From positions 700,501 through 764,500 of the forward strand of contig JAIGNY010001798.1 of the NCBI GenBank assembly GCA_020152595.1: DNA of 64,000 bases, written 5' to 3'. Position 1 is the stretch's first letter. Each line of letters starts with the position of its first letter. The notes beneath the pieces were generated by a model. That model did no database searches. It had not been told where the DNA came from and saw only the letters and a program-made list of their open reading frames with translations. This document shows positions 12,006 to 24,688 of the stretch, one piece after another. Source of the DNA: Chiridota heheva (Eukaryota > Echinodermata > Holothuroidea > Apodida > Chiridotidae). The position numbers and the translations under genes are program-made.

Positions 12006-14075
12006 TACTATAGTATTTTGTATTTGATAAAAAGAGTATTTTGATTGGTACCATTTTTTGAAGTGTTGAAAATTATGTAAAAGAATCTTGCCACAATACC
12101 GCTTGATGATTTGACAATTTTCTACATATAATAGACCATCATTCATACCTAATTATATCTGAAAATGTCAGACAAAACTTGCATTTTTTTTTCTTCTTCT
12201 TTTTTAGTCCTGGAAATTGGTAGTATGTATATTCCAGATTTGCAGTTTATACTGCCATTTAATCCTAAATTTGTCATCTGAGTGTCAACTTTAAAAACCT
12301 TTCCAGCTATCATTCATATTCAAGAATTGTATGAAAACATATATAGTTGGTTATGCTGGTATGGTAATAAAATGATTGACCAGTGCTGCTGGCCAGTAGA
12401 AGTTGCTGGCCAGTGTTATGCTCTTAATACAACTCTCCCACTGTTGTCTTTTGTATAGACTAATTCAAGTTGTACAATTTAAAAGTTAGTGAGAAAATTA
12501 TTTTTTTATTCTCCAGTTTATGAGGGTAAAATGACACTTGAAGATGCCCAAGTGATTTCAATAATTTGTATTTTCTTTTGTGGAAGCAACTCACTTTTAT
12601 AGTATTTCATTGTGTATATGCTATTCGTGACCTGTATGGAACGTTTAAGGCAAAGTATAAGTTTGATAGTGGTGGCCGTCTTTCATCCTCATCAATATTG
12701 CCATGTCATATATAAAGATAAAGCCAAAATTGTATATTTTTGTCATTGTGTTATAACCATATAAAATTATGTAAATAGATTAGGCCAGATATAAAAATTG
12801 AATGCAACGTTGATTTGCAGGATCTTTTCACATTAAGATGGGGAAGCTATTTAACTGCCTTAAAGGGGTTTTGTCAATGCTAGAAGTATCTTTATTTAGG
12901 AGGTAAATCTGTTGATATTATTAACTTCTCAAATAAGATTGATTGAGTTAAGATGTATGAATAATGTTTACATGATACTTAGATGTAGAGATTCTCCAAT
13001 GTTGAGTACCAGCCTATTAACCATGTTAAGTACCAGCCTATTAACCCTTAAACGCCTTGTGCGTAAAAACCTGACAAAAGTTTTCTGGATTTTTTTTTTT
13101 AAATTAATTTTCACAACTTTCCTTTCATTATCTATTACTACAAGTTTGGTTTATATCAATGCTAAGACAAAAATTGAAATAAAGAAAATATTGACATAAA
13201 TTAGGCAAATGTTTTTGAGCTTGTATTCTTATGAATAACAAAAATGAACGATTTTTTTTACATGGATTGTTTGTGAATTATCGCAAGACTAAACAATTAA
13301 TTATCATCGCTGTAATTACTTGCGAAAAACAAAGCCGTGCACACGGCCAGTAATTGAATTTGGGACGTGTGCTTTGCCTAGCTTGATCACTATCCGCTAC
13401 ACCAGAACACATATGCTTCAGTATAATGGCATGAAGGAAGAGGGGGTAGTTGCTTTTTTTCTTTTCAATTGAAAGTATGTAAAGTAAGCTTCATCAAAAT
13501 ACTTTTGGCATGTGGTAAGTGTTACTGCAATCCAGAGTTATGATTTTTATTCTTCAAAAAATTTGTCTCAAAAAGGCTAAAAGTCATACAATTTTGCACA
13601 ACTTTTGCCCAAAAAAAAAAAATATTTTGATGATTGACTGGAATTGGTTACTTTGATGTCTTTGATAGTTCTTCACGGCTTTTCAAGTTTTCTGGAAGTA
13701 TAGCAAGTAAGCTTTTGAGAGAGAAAAATCCCCCATCAAAAAGTTACATTTTCTGAAAGAACTATGTGAGCTCTTTCAAATTGATATTAGGTTTACGTTT
13801 ATATCACGTTGTTAAGTTACCCAAATAATTGGGCGTGCCACGACCGGTTTGGGTATTTAAGGTTTAAAGTGTTTGTAGTTTATTGATTGGTTGTTTATTG
13901 CAATGGGGTGGGATGTATATGATGCGGCTCAGACAAAGTTATGTATATTCATTTATTCGACCTTTTTAGTTACTCAAGAGCTTTGGATGAATCATGTGCC
14001 ATTCATGCAAAAAATTAAATATATCAGAGAGATTCAATCCTGGATGTGTGTGGGGTTTTTTTTACTTCGTGTTGC
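12006..14075. other. AT-rich spacer with a tRNA-like relic
   Basis: A small duplication (atgttgagtaccagcctattaacc-like, 13000-13047) and the relic at 13338-13410. No gene recognised. Confidence 0.5.
13338..13410 (-). pseudogene. tRNA-like relic, probably SINE-derived
   Basis: The minus strand has CTGGTGTAGCGGATAGTGAT (A-box-like) and, about 35 bases on, an AAATTCAATTA B-box-like stretch. Too degenerate for an identity; similar in layout to the relic at 19601-19675. Confidence 0.3.
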
Positions 14076-14174
14076 ATTTTAGTGTCTGTGTTTTAGTGTC
14101 TGTGTTTTAGTGTCTGTGTTTTAGTGTCTGTGTTTTAGTGTCTGTGTTTTAGTTTCTGTGTTTTAGTTTCTGTG
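14076..14174. repeat. 14-bp minisatellite
   Basis: Unit ttttagtgtctgtg, about seven copies. Confidence 0.92.
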
Positions 14175-14429
14175 TTACGTTACCATTTAGACCATGAAAA
14201 AACAGATCTTGGAACATTTTTAGGCATCTGTGATCTATGAAGTGGTACACAGACTCCTTTGAGGTTATCCAATGTTATTAATTATTTCAGCTTTGTTTTG
14301 GTACCATTACTTTTAACTCTCCACCCTAATTCTTGTTCGGGAGGGAGGCAGACTTTTGAAGGAGACGAAATGATAGCATCCTAAAATGAGGAAACTTGTT
14401 TTACATACCCTGGCGTTTTGTTTATATTC

Positions 14430-15621
14430 CAATGAGGGTGGTGGGGGTGGCAGAGGGCGGCGGGGGTAGCAGAGAGGCGGCGGGGCCCGTGAGAGGGCGG
14501 GGGGCCGTCAGAGGGCGCCGGGGCCGAGAGGGGCCCGTAGAGGGGGCCCGAGAGGGCGAGAGGGGCGGGGCCCGGAGAGGGGGCGTGGGGCGGGCCCGGG
14601 GCGGGGACCCGTGAGGGCGGCGGGGACCCGAGAGGGGGGACCCGAGAGGGCGGGCCCGTGAGAGGGGGCCCGAGAGGGCGGCCCGTAGAGGGCCCGTAGA
14701 GGGCGGCCCGAGGGGGCGAGGGCGGCGAGGGCGGCCGTGAGAGGGGGCCCGTGGGGGGGGGCCCGAGAGGGGCGGGCCCGGGGAGGGCGGGCGTAGAGGG
14801 CGGCGGGGGCCCGTAGAGGGCGGCGGGGCCCGTAGAGGGCCCGTAGAGGGCGGCGGGGCCCGTAGAGGGCGGGGGGCCCGTAGAGGGCGGCGGGCCCGTA
14901 GAGAGGGCGGGGGCCCGTAGAGGGCGGCGGGGCCCGTAGAGGGCGGGGCCCAGAGGGCGGCGGGGCCCGTAGAGGGGCGGGGGCCCAGAGGGCGGCGGGG
15001 CCCGTGAGGGCGGCGGGGCCCGTGAGAGGGCGGCGGGGCCCGTAGAGGGGGCGGGGCCCGGAGGGCGGCGGGGCCCGTAGGGCGGCGGGGCCCGTAGAGG
15101 GCGGCGGGGCCCGTAGAGGGCGGCGGGGCCCGTAGAGGGCGGCGGGGCCCGTAGAGGGCGGCGGGGCCCGTAGAGGGCGGCGGGGCCCGTAGAGGGCGGC
15201 GGGGCCCGAGGGGCGGGGCCCGTAGAGGGCGGCGGGCCCAGAGGGCGGCGGGGCCCGTGAGGGCGGCGGGGCCCGTAGAGGGCGGCGGGGCCCGTAGAGG
15301 GCGGCGGGGCCCGTAGAGGGCGGCGGGGCCCGTAGAGGGCGGCGGGGCCCGTAGAGGGCGGCGGGGCCCGTAGAGGGCGGCGGGGCCCGAGGGGGCGGGG
15401 GGCCCGTAGAGGGCGGCGGGGCCCGTAGAGGGCGGCGGGGCCCGTAGAGGGCGGCGGGGCCGTAGAGGGCGGCGGGGCCCGTAGAGGGCGGCGGGGCCGT
15501 AGAGGGCGGCGGGCCCGTAGAGGGCGGCGGGCCCGTAGAGGGCGGCGGGGCCCGTAGAGGGCGGCGGGGCCCGTAGAGGGCGGCGGGGCCCGTAGAGGGC
15601 GGCGGGGCCCGTAGAGGGCGG
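14430..15621. repeat. 19-bp extremely GC-rich minisatellite
   Basis: Unit cggcggggcccgtagaggg, about 62 copies, degenerate at the left and regular at the right. All G runs are on the + strand. Long proline-rich minus frames (378-427 codons) exist only because of the repeat. Confidence 0.95.
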
Positions 15622-15649
15622 GTGTGTATGAGAGGTACATACATTCCTC

Positions 15650-16950
15650 AGGTATAGAAAGCAAAGGAATGACAATTAATTCCTAAATCTATCAGAAGGA
15701 CAGGTATTGAAATTTTCATAACGAGTGATGACCTTTTGACTTTAATAAGTCAAGAACGGTATATGGGTTATTCAATTGTTTTCCTTTGTTACGTACGATT
15801 GGGCATATCTTGGCTACGTTCTGTGCAATTTTCAACTAGGTTGGGGTAATAGGGGGGCTACGGTAACCGATTCAAAGGGTCAATCAACATTTTTGTAATA
15901 AATTTGCGCAATTCTAATACATATTGGATACATGCGTGTAAAAATCATTTTAGTACAGTAAAGTATATCTATGAAATCGTTTTATTTCGAAAACAAAAGT
16001 AGCTAGCTACCACCTACTTTCTTTTTTCGTTTTTTAAGGCAGAGGGTTTTCAATTATTTCCTAAATTTATCAGGATAGGTTTTGAAACTCAAAGGTATAT
16101 GGTCGCTCAAATTGTGAACACACTTCCAAAAAATTTCTAAACGGGTGATGACCTTTGACAAGTCAAGAAAGAACAGTCAATGAGTTAGGCCCTATTCAAA
16201 TTTCTTCTTCAGTAACAATTGAGCATGACTTGGCTATGTTCTGTGCAATTTTTAGCTAGATTTGAGGCACTAGGAGGGCTACACCAACCGATTCAAAGGG
16301 TCAACTTTTTTTATAAATTGTGCAATTCTAATACGAGTGATGATCTTTGACCTCTCACATATCGAGGACGGTACATGAATCATCTTAATTTTCTTTAGTA
16401 ACAATTGGGCGTGTCTTTGATGCGTACCGTGCAAATTTCAGCCAGATCGGGGCACTACAGCAACCGATTCGAAGGGTCAACTTTTTTGACATGTTGGATA
16501 ATGCGTATAACAATCATTTTAGTAGTTTAAAATCCTCATTTTAGTAGTTTAAAATCCTCATTTTAGTAGTTTAAAATCCTCATTTTAGTAGTTTAAAATC
16601 CTCATTTTAGTAGTTTAAAATCCTCATTTTAGTACAGTTTAAAGTACCTCTAGAAATCTTTATTTTCAAGCAACCTACTTTCTTTTTTTAAACGCAAAGG
16701 AATGACAATTATTTCCTTAAAGGTATATGGTCGCTCAAATGTTGACCGCACTTCCGAAAATGAGTGCTGATTTTTGACTATTTAACCTTTAATAAGTCAA
16801 TAACAGTAAATGTCATTCAAATTTCTTCTTCAGTAACGATTGAGCATGTCTTGGCTACGTTCTGTGTAATATTCAGTTAGATTTGGGCACTAGGGAGGCT
16901 ACGCCAACTGATCTAAACGGCCATCTTTTTTTTAATTCTGTCATTACGTA
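15650..16950. repeat. Four diverged copies of a dispersed repeat
   Basis: Paragraphs sharing gagtgatgacctttgac, aagtcaagaac, ttctgtgcaattttca and accgattcaaagggtcaa recur with anchors at about 15866, 16287, 16461 and 16903. Non-coding; family not identified. Confidence 0.75.
16505..16640. repeat. 22-bp minisatellite
   Basis: Unit cattttagtagtttaaaatc plus ct, about six copies, inside the third dispersed repeat copy. Confidence 0.93.
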
Positions 16951-19806
16951 TTGTTTTTTTCGAGACGTAAGGATTGGGCAGTATCGTCATGTTATTCACT
17001 CAGATTGCATGACACAATGGTATGATGTAAAAATTCGCCATTAACTTTCCCCAATCGTTTACTCACTCAAGAAATGAAGCATAACTTTTTAATATTACGT
17101 TTATCGGTACCATTTTTGTACAATCGTTTCTACGGATTCTTAATTTTGTTCCAAAAATGGTTGTATACACAGTGTAGGCTACCAAACCGTAATACTTACA
17201 GCCTAGTGAGTGTAACGAGTGGAGTTGGTCGATCATAAAGAATTTAACTGGAACTTCAATCGATATTTCTTCTTTATCCACAATAAAATGTCACAAAATA
17301 TGATAAGAACATTCGTAGTTCAAGTTTAAGCGATATTTTGCTGCCTGATGCAATAAAACTGACGTAGCATGCCAATACGGCTGACAGATCAAGAGTGACA
17401 CACAGTACAGGGAAAGCTATGCATTGTAGCGCTGGTTAAAGCCGTGTCCTTATTCTTACGTCATCACACGCCTTTCTTCTTTTTTTTAATAGTGGAAGTC
17501 CAGCCATTTCTTAGGGCTTAAGTTTTTACTTTTTTGCGAATGTCTCAGAAACGAGTAAATGTTTTTGAAAGATTATATGTTAATACAATGTTCAGAATAT
17601 AAAGAGGAACATTTATGGCAAAATCTCTACCTGTCCATATACCTTAAACTAAAAAAATATTTCATGTTAAAAATTGCAGAAACTACCGTAATTTTTAAAC
17701 TAAAACGAGAAAGGCAGTAGTTTTTACAGAAAATGTAATACTTAACATATATAATACATGTATAAAATCTTGAGAAACGATCTTCCAGTTTAAAACTATG
17801 GATTCGACAGTGAATATCTCGTTGAATTATGTCTTGTGGTGGGGTCTTGATTAGCATGTTCGACGATGAATAAATTATATGGTAAAGCTCAAAATAACTC
17901 TATATTTTCATAATTTACTTTTATTAACTTTGTTAATAAATATATGAAATTTGGTTTTATTCACCTTTTAGATTGCTTTTACCCTCTTTGGTATCTTTTC
18001 ATTCCTAAATTAGGCATGAAAATCAATTTAAAAGAACAGATTTGATTATTTTTGACCATCCCATTAAAATCTACGTACCACAATTGACCTACATACCAAT
18101 TTTCAGGTCAATCTGAGGTGGTCGAAAAAATTTCGTTTGTGGTAAGTGTTGCACAAATGAGAAAATCGATAACTTTTGATAGAAACATTCATTACACCGC
18201 AATTCTAAGGACATATCCGTTATCACCAATGAAAACTACATTACACGTGTTATTTTGAGGACAAAACTCAAAAAGAACATTTTTGGGCCAAAAAAATGTC
18301 AAGTACCGGTACATGACATTTTTTAAGGGTCAAAAACTTTTGAGGGGGCGGGGGGGGTCAAAAACTTTTTTTCGCGTTAGATATTACAAATAACATTTAT
18401 TATGTAGATTTTAATGCTAATCAAAAATCTGCCCTTAGATCTTAGGTACGATGTTCTTATCAAAAGTTATTAACGAATTTCGGACGATTTTGTAAAATTC
18501 GGAACTCGATGACGTCATCATCCAAACTTTAATATATCAGCTTTATATCTCCTTGTCTGAATGGCGTAGAACGATTCTGATTGCAGATTCAGAATCTACG
18601 CTTCGTATCCTATCCTATCCATTTTTTTTTTTTTTTTATTTTAAGTTTTGAAAAAATGATACCCCTTCCCATACATACAATAAGGAAAATGGGGGAAGGT
18701 AGGGGTAGCAATAAAAGAATATTAAAAAAACATCATTGATGTAGTAGCTCAACATATAGTTTGGAGTGGGTATAAGCCTGTTTTCATGAGTGGTTTGTTA
18801 ATTTTAGTAGGCTGGGGTTGTTGGGAATAGGCCTACACGTCACTGTCGTCGAAAGCAAGGGGGCGGAGGTGGAGCTTCAGCCCAATAATTTGCAGACCTC
18901 TAATCAACACAAATTGGTGCCGTATTTTCCCTTTTCGTCATTGCAAATAATCAAACTGCTTGCTCCCCGGCCTGGTGACCCACCATACAACTGCACATGT
19001 ACATTACTAAGGACTTTAGATTGGGAGTTGAATTCACTCAGCCCAGTGATTTTTCTTCGATTGATTAGTTGACGATAGTAAATTTAAACGGGTAGCCCAT
19101 ACTGTTAAGTATCTTTCAATCGAATACTTCTGTCCATGTGCAATGGACAGAACATGTGCCAATAAAGTCTAGCAATCAGGGTTACAAAACCAATGCATGT
19201 GGTGGTAGTTTATAAATTTACTGCTCCTTTAATGAAAACGAAATTTCCTTTAAATTTAAATCAGACTAATTGTGATGCCATGGCCTCAGATTCCCCAGTC
19301 TTTATGTCTTCTATCATATTTTGTCATGCTTAAAATTTGTTGCTTAAAAACCATTCGATATGTCAAAAAAGTCGTAAAGCAATTCTAGGAAGGGTATTTA
19401 TGATTTACCACCTGAAAAAGTTCCAGGTAAATAATTTAACTAGTGAAAAAATAAAGAAACTTTCTTTAAAATACACTAACAATTGTTAAGAATGTGAGGA
19501 TGAAGACGCCAACCTAATGTTGACTTACTACACCAGTCATTTCTACACAGTTAAGACAAGAGCTTTAAACTTGAATATCTCGTTAACGGAAAAACATTTT
19601 TCCCAACCCATGATTGTAGCCATGGCCTCGTGGTCTGTAGACAAATATGATAACCGCTACACCACAGTAGGTTGATATACTGTATACCGACGCTGTTTAA
19701 TCATAGATTAATACCTCAAAGGGATTTAAATACCCCAAGAAGTGGAAATGGATTTAAAGCCAAACACAAACCAGCTGTATTATATAACAAACTTTGATTT
19801 ATTTCA
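16951..19806. other. AT-rich spacer, no gene recognised
   Basis: Contains a G run near 18345-18357, an (atcct)-like patch near 18609 and the tRNA-Val-like relic at 19601-19675. Frames of 60-84 codons show no family motifs. Confidence 0.5.
19601..19675 (-). pseudogene. tRNA-Val-like relic (pseudo-tRNA or SINE head)
   Basis: The minus strand reads GTGGTGTAGCGGTTATCA, nearly identical to the D-arm (A box) of animal tRNA-Val. A loop containing TAC follows in the anticodon position, and then a T-arm-like CCATG, 8-base loop, CATGG. The anticodon stem and acceptor stem do not pair, so it is not a functional tRNA. Confidence 0.45.
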
Positions 19807-22800
19807 AGCTATGATGCTAGACGTGATACATGATGCTAGACGTGATACATGATGCTAGACGTGATACATGATGCTAGCCGTGATACATGATGCTAGACGT
19901 GATACATGATGCTAGACGTGATACATGATGCTAGACGTGATACATGATGCTAGACGTGATACATGATGCTAGACGTGATACATGATGCTAGACGTGATAC
20001 ATGATGCTAGACGTGATACATGATGCTAGACGTGATACATGATGCTAGACGTGATACATGATGCTAGACGTGATACATGATGCTAGACGTGATACATGAT
20101 GCTAGACGTGATACATGATGCTAGACGTGATACATGATGCTAGACGTGATACATGATGCTAGACGTGATACATGATGCTAGACGTGATACATGATGCTAG
20201 ACGTGATACATGATGCTAGACGTGATACATGATGCTAGACGTGATACATGATGCTAGACGTGATACATGATGCCAGACGTGATACATGATGCCAGACGTG
20301 ATACATGATGCCAGACGTGATACATGATGCCAGACGTGATACATGATGCCAGACGTGATACATGATGCCAGACGTGATACATGATGCCAGACGTGATACA
20401 TGATGCCAGACGTGATACATGATGCCAGACGTGATACATGATGCCAGACGTGATACATGATGCCAGACGTGATACATGATGCCAGACGTGATACATGATG
20501 CCAGACGTGATACATGATGCCAGACGTGATACATGATGCCAGACGTGATACATGATGCCAGACGTGATACATGATGCCAGACGTGATACATGATGCCAGA
20601 CGTGATACATGATGCCAGACGTGATACATGATGCCAGACGTGATACATGATGCCAGACGTGATACATGATGCCAGACGTGATACATGATGCCAGACGTGA
20701 TACATGATGCCAGACGTGATACATGATGCCAGACGTGATACATGATGCCAGACGTGATACATGATGCCAGACGTGATACATGATGCCAGACGTGATACAT
20801 GATGCCAGACGTGATACATGATGCCAGACGTGATACATGATGCCAGACGTGATACATGATGCCAGACGTGATACATGATGCCAGACGTGATACATGATGC
20901 CAGACGTGATACATGATGCCAGACGTGATACATGATGCCAGACGTGATACATGATGCCAGACGTGATACATGATGCCAGACGTGATACATGATGCCAGAC
21001 GTGATACATGATGCCAGACGTGATACATGATGCCAGACGTGATACATGATGCCAGACGTGATACATGATGCCAGACGTGATACATGATGCCAGACGTGAT
21101 ACATGATGCCAGACGTGATACATGATGCCAGACGTGATACATGATGCCAGACGTGATACATGATGCCAGACGTGATACATGATGCCAGACGTGATACATG
21201 ATGCCAGACGTGATACATGATGCCAGACGTGATACATGATGCCAGACGTGATACATGATGCCAGACGTGATACATGATGCCAGACGTGATACATGATGCC
21301 AGACGTGATACATGATGCCAGACGTGATACATGATGCCAGACGTGATACATGATGCCAGACGTGATACATGATGCCAGACGTGATACATGATGCCAGACG
21401 TGATACATGATGCCAGACGTGATACATGATGCCAGACGTGATACATGATGATGCCAGACGTGATACATGATGCCAGACGTGATACATGACATGATGCCAG
21501 AGATACATGATACATGATGCCAGACGTGATACATGATGCCAGACGTGATACATGATGCCAGAGATACATGATGATACATGATGCCAGACGTGATACATGA
21601 TGCCATGATGCCAGACGTGATACATGATGCCAGACGTGATACATGATGCCAGACGTGATACATGATGCCAGACGTGATACATGATGCCAGACGTGATACA
21701 TGATGCCAGACGTGATACATGATGACATGATGCCAGACGTGATACATGATGCCAGACGTGATACATGATGCCAGACGTGACATGATGCCAGACGTGATAC
21801 ATGATGCCAGACGTGATACATGATGCCAGACGTGATACATGATGCCAGACGTGATACATGATGCCAGACGTGATACATGATGCCAGACGTGATACATGAT
21901 GCCAGACGTGATGCCAGACGTGATACATGATGCCAGACGTGATACATGATGCCAGACGTGATACATGATGCCAGACGTGATACATGATGCCAGACGTGAT
22001 ACATGATGCCAGACGTGATACATGATGCTAGACGTGATACATGATGCCAGACGTGATACGTGATACGTGATACATGATGCCAGACGTGATACATGATGCC
22101 AGACGTGATACATGATGCCAGACGTGATACATGATGCCAGACGTGATATGATGCCAGACATGACATGATGCCAGACGTGATACATGATGCCAGACGTGAT
22201 ACATGATGCCAGATGCCAGACGTGATACATGATGCTAGACGTGATACATGATGCTAGACGTGATACATGATGCTAGACATGATACATGATGATGACGTGA
22301 TATACATGATGCTAGACGTGATACATGATGCTAGACGTGATACATGATGCTAGACGTGATACATGATGCTAGACGTGATACATGATGCTAGACGTGATAC
22401 ATGATGCTAGACGTGATACATGATGCTAGACGTGATACATGATGCTAGACGTGATACATGATGCTAGACGTGATACATGATGCTGATGCTGATGACGTGA
22501 TACATGATGCTAGACGTGATACATGATGCTAGACGTGATACATGATGCTAGACGTGATACATGATGCTAGACGTGATACATGATGCTAGACGTGATACAT
22601 GATGCTAGACATGATACATGATGCTAGACATGATACATGATGCTAGACGTGATACATGATGCTAGACGTGATACATGCTGCTAGACGTGATACATGATGC
22701 TAGACGTGATACATGATGCTAGACTTGATACATGATGCTAGACGTGATACATGATGCTAGACATGATACATGATGCTAGACATGATACATGATGCTAGAC

Positions 22801-22860
22801 ATGATACATGATGCTAGACATAATACATGATGCTAGACATGATACATGATGCTAGACATG
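19807..22860. repeat. 19-bp satellite, left block
   Basis: Unit gatgctagacgtgatacat, about 160 copies. The centre (about 20271-22020) is the gatgccagac variant, nearly identical over dozens of units; the flanks carry gatgctagac. Indel-scrambled patches appear from 21447 on. Minus-strand open frames of 589 to 658 codons in all three frames are artefacts. Confidence 0.97.
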
Positions 22861-23278
22861 CCTCACCCTTGCTCAACAAATTGCATTGGCTCCCTGTGTC
22901 ACAGCGAATTTAATACAAAACATGTCTTATTGTCTACAAATCCCTGGTACATCAATCACCTGAATACATATCCAACAGTCTGAAACTTTATACACCAGCA
23001 CGATCCCTTCGCTCCTCTTCTGAAAACTTCCTGACTGAACCCAGAACTAACACCAAAGCTGGTTCTAGGGCTTTTTCAGCTGCAGCACCCCATGTTTGGA
23101 ACTCTTTGCCTTCACACATTCGCCATGCCTGTTCACTTGGACAGTTCAAAACACGTCTCAAGACTTTTCTTTTTTAATCATGTATTACTTACTGAACTTT
23201 AGGGCAGCATTCTGGGCGCTTTGTATCCTATGGAAAAGGCGCCCACTACAAATGAACATGGATGGATGGATGGATGGA
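22861..23278 (+). mobile_element. L2/CR1-like LINE 3' end inserted in the 19-bp satellite
   Basis: 22863-23177 reads as the C-terminal end of a CR1/L2-type reverse transcriptase in one frame: LLNKLHWLPV, KTCLIVYKSL, PARSLRSSSENFL, SRAFSAAAPHVWNSLPSHIR, FKTRLKTFLF, then TAA at 23175. One internal TAA near 22909 breaks it. The 3' UTR has a gcgctttgtat ... ggcgcc stretch and a (ggat)n tail at 23260-23278. Satellite units resume at once; gacatg lies on both sides and may be the target duplication. Confidence 0.88.
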
Positions 23279-24672
23279 CATGATACATGATGCTAGACGT
23301 GATACATGATGCTAGACGTGATACATGATGCTAGACGTGATACATGATGCTAGACGTGATACATGATGCTAGACGTGATACATGATGCTAGACGTGATAC
23401 ATGATGCTAGACGTGATACATGATGCTAGACGTGATACATGATGATGCTGAGCTAGACGTGATACGATGATACATGATGCTAGACGTGATACATGATGCC
23501 AGATGATGCATGATGCTAGACGTGATACATGATGCTAGACGTGATACATGATGCTAGACGTGATACATGATGCTAGACGTGATACATGATGATGCTACAT
23601 GATGCTGACGTGACGTGATACATGATGCTAGACGTGATACATGATGCTAGACGTGATACATGATACATAGACGATACATGATGCTAGACGTGATACATGA
23701 TGCTAGACGTGATACATGATGCTAGATGATGATACACATGATGCTAGACGTGATACATGATGCTAGACGTGATACATGATGCTAGACGTGATACATGATG
23801 CTAGACGTGATACATGATGCTAGACGTGATACATGATGCTAGACGTGATACATGATGCTAGACGTGATACATGATGCTAGACGTGATACATGATGCTCGA
23901 TGATACATGATGCTAGACGTGATACATGATGCTAGACGTGATACATGATGCCAGACGTGATACATGATGAGACGTGATACATGATGCTAGACGTGATACA
24001 TGATGCTAGACGTGATACATGAGACATGATGCTAGACGTGATACATGATGCTAGACGTGATACATGATGCCAGACATGATGCTAGACGTGATACATGATG
24101 CCAGACGTGATACATGATGCCAGACGTGATACATGATGCCAGACGTGATACATGATGCCAGACGTGATACATGATGCCAGACGTGATACATGATGCCAGA
24201 CGTGATACATGATGCCAGACGTGATACATGATGCCAGACGTGATACATGATGCCAGACGTGATACATGATGCCAGACGTGATACATGATGCTAGACGTGA
24301 TACATGATGACGTGATACATGACGACGTGATACATGATGCCAGACGTGACATGATGCCAGACATGATGCCAGACGTGATACATGATGCCAGACGTGATAC
24401 ATGATGATGCCATGATGCCAGACGTGATACATGATGCCAGACGTGATACATGATGCCAGACGTGATACATGATGCCAGACGTGATACATGATGCCAGACG
24501 TGATACATGATGCCAGACGTGATACATGATGCTAGACGTGATACATGATGCTAGACATGATACATGATGCTAGACATGATACATGATGCTAGACATGATA
24601 CATGATGCTAGACATGATACATGATGCTAGACATGATACATGATGCTAGACATGATACATGATGCTAGACGT
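23279..24672. repeat. 19-bp satellite, right block
   Basis: The same unit as the left block, about 72 copies, more rearranged, with gctag flanks, a gccag core (24061-24520) and an acatg variant at the right edge. It was contiguous with the left block before the LINE insertion. Confidence 0.96.
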
Positions 24673-24677
24673 AAGAT

Positions 24678-24688
24678 ACGCAAACGAG
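24678..24688. repeat. Left target-site duplication of the 24689 LINE
   Basis: acgcaaacgag, only a few bases after the end of the 19-bp satellite; identical to 26492-26502. Confidence 0.85.

Noticed and set aside
14381-15675. Proline-rich open frames of 378-427 codons
   Set aside because: Produced by the GC-rich 19-bp array in three frames at once.
20216-22230. Open reading frames of 589-658 codons on the minus strand
   Set aside because: All three frames give the same His/Ser/Trp-rich 19-residue period from the 19-bp satellite; no start context, no non-repeat domain.
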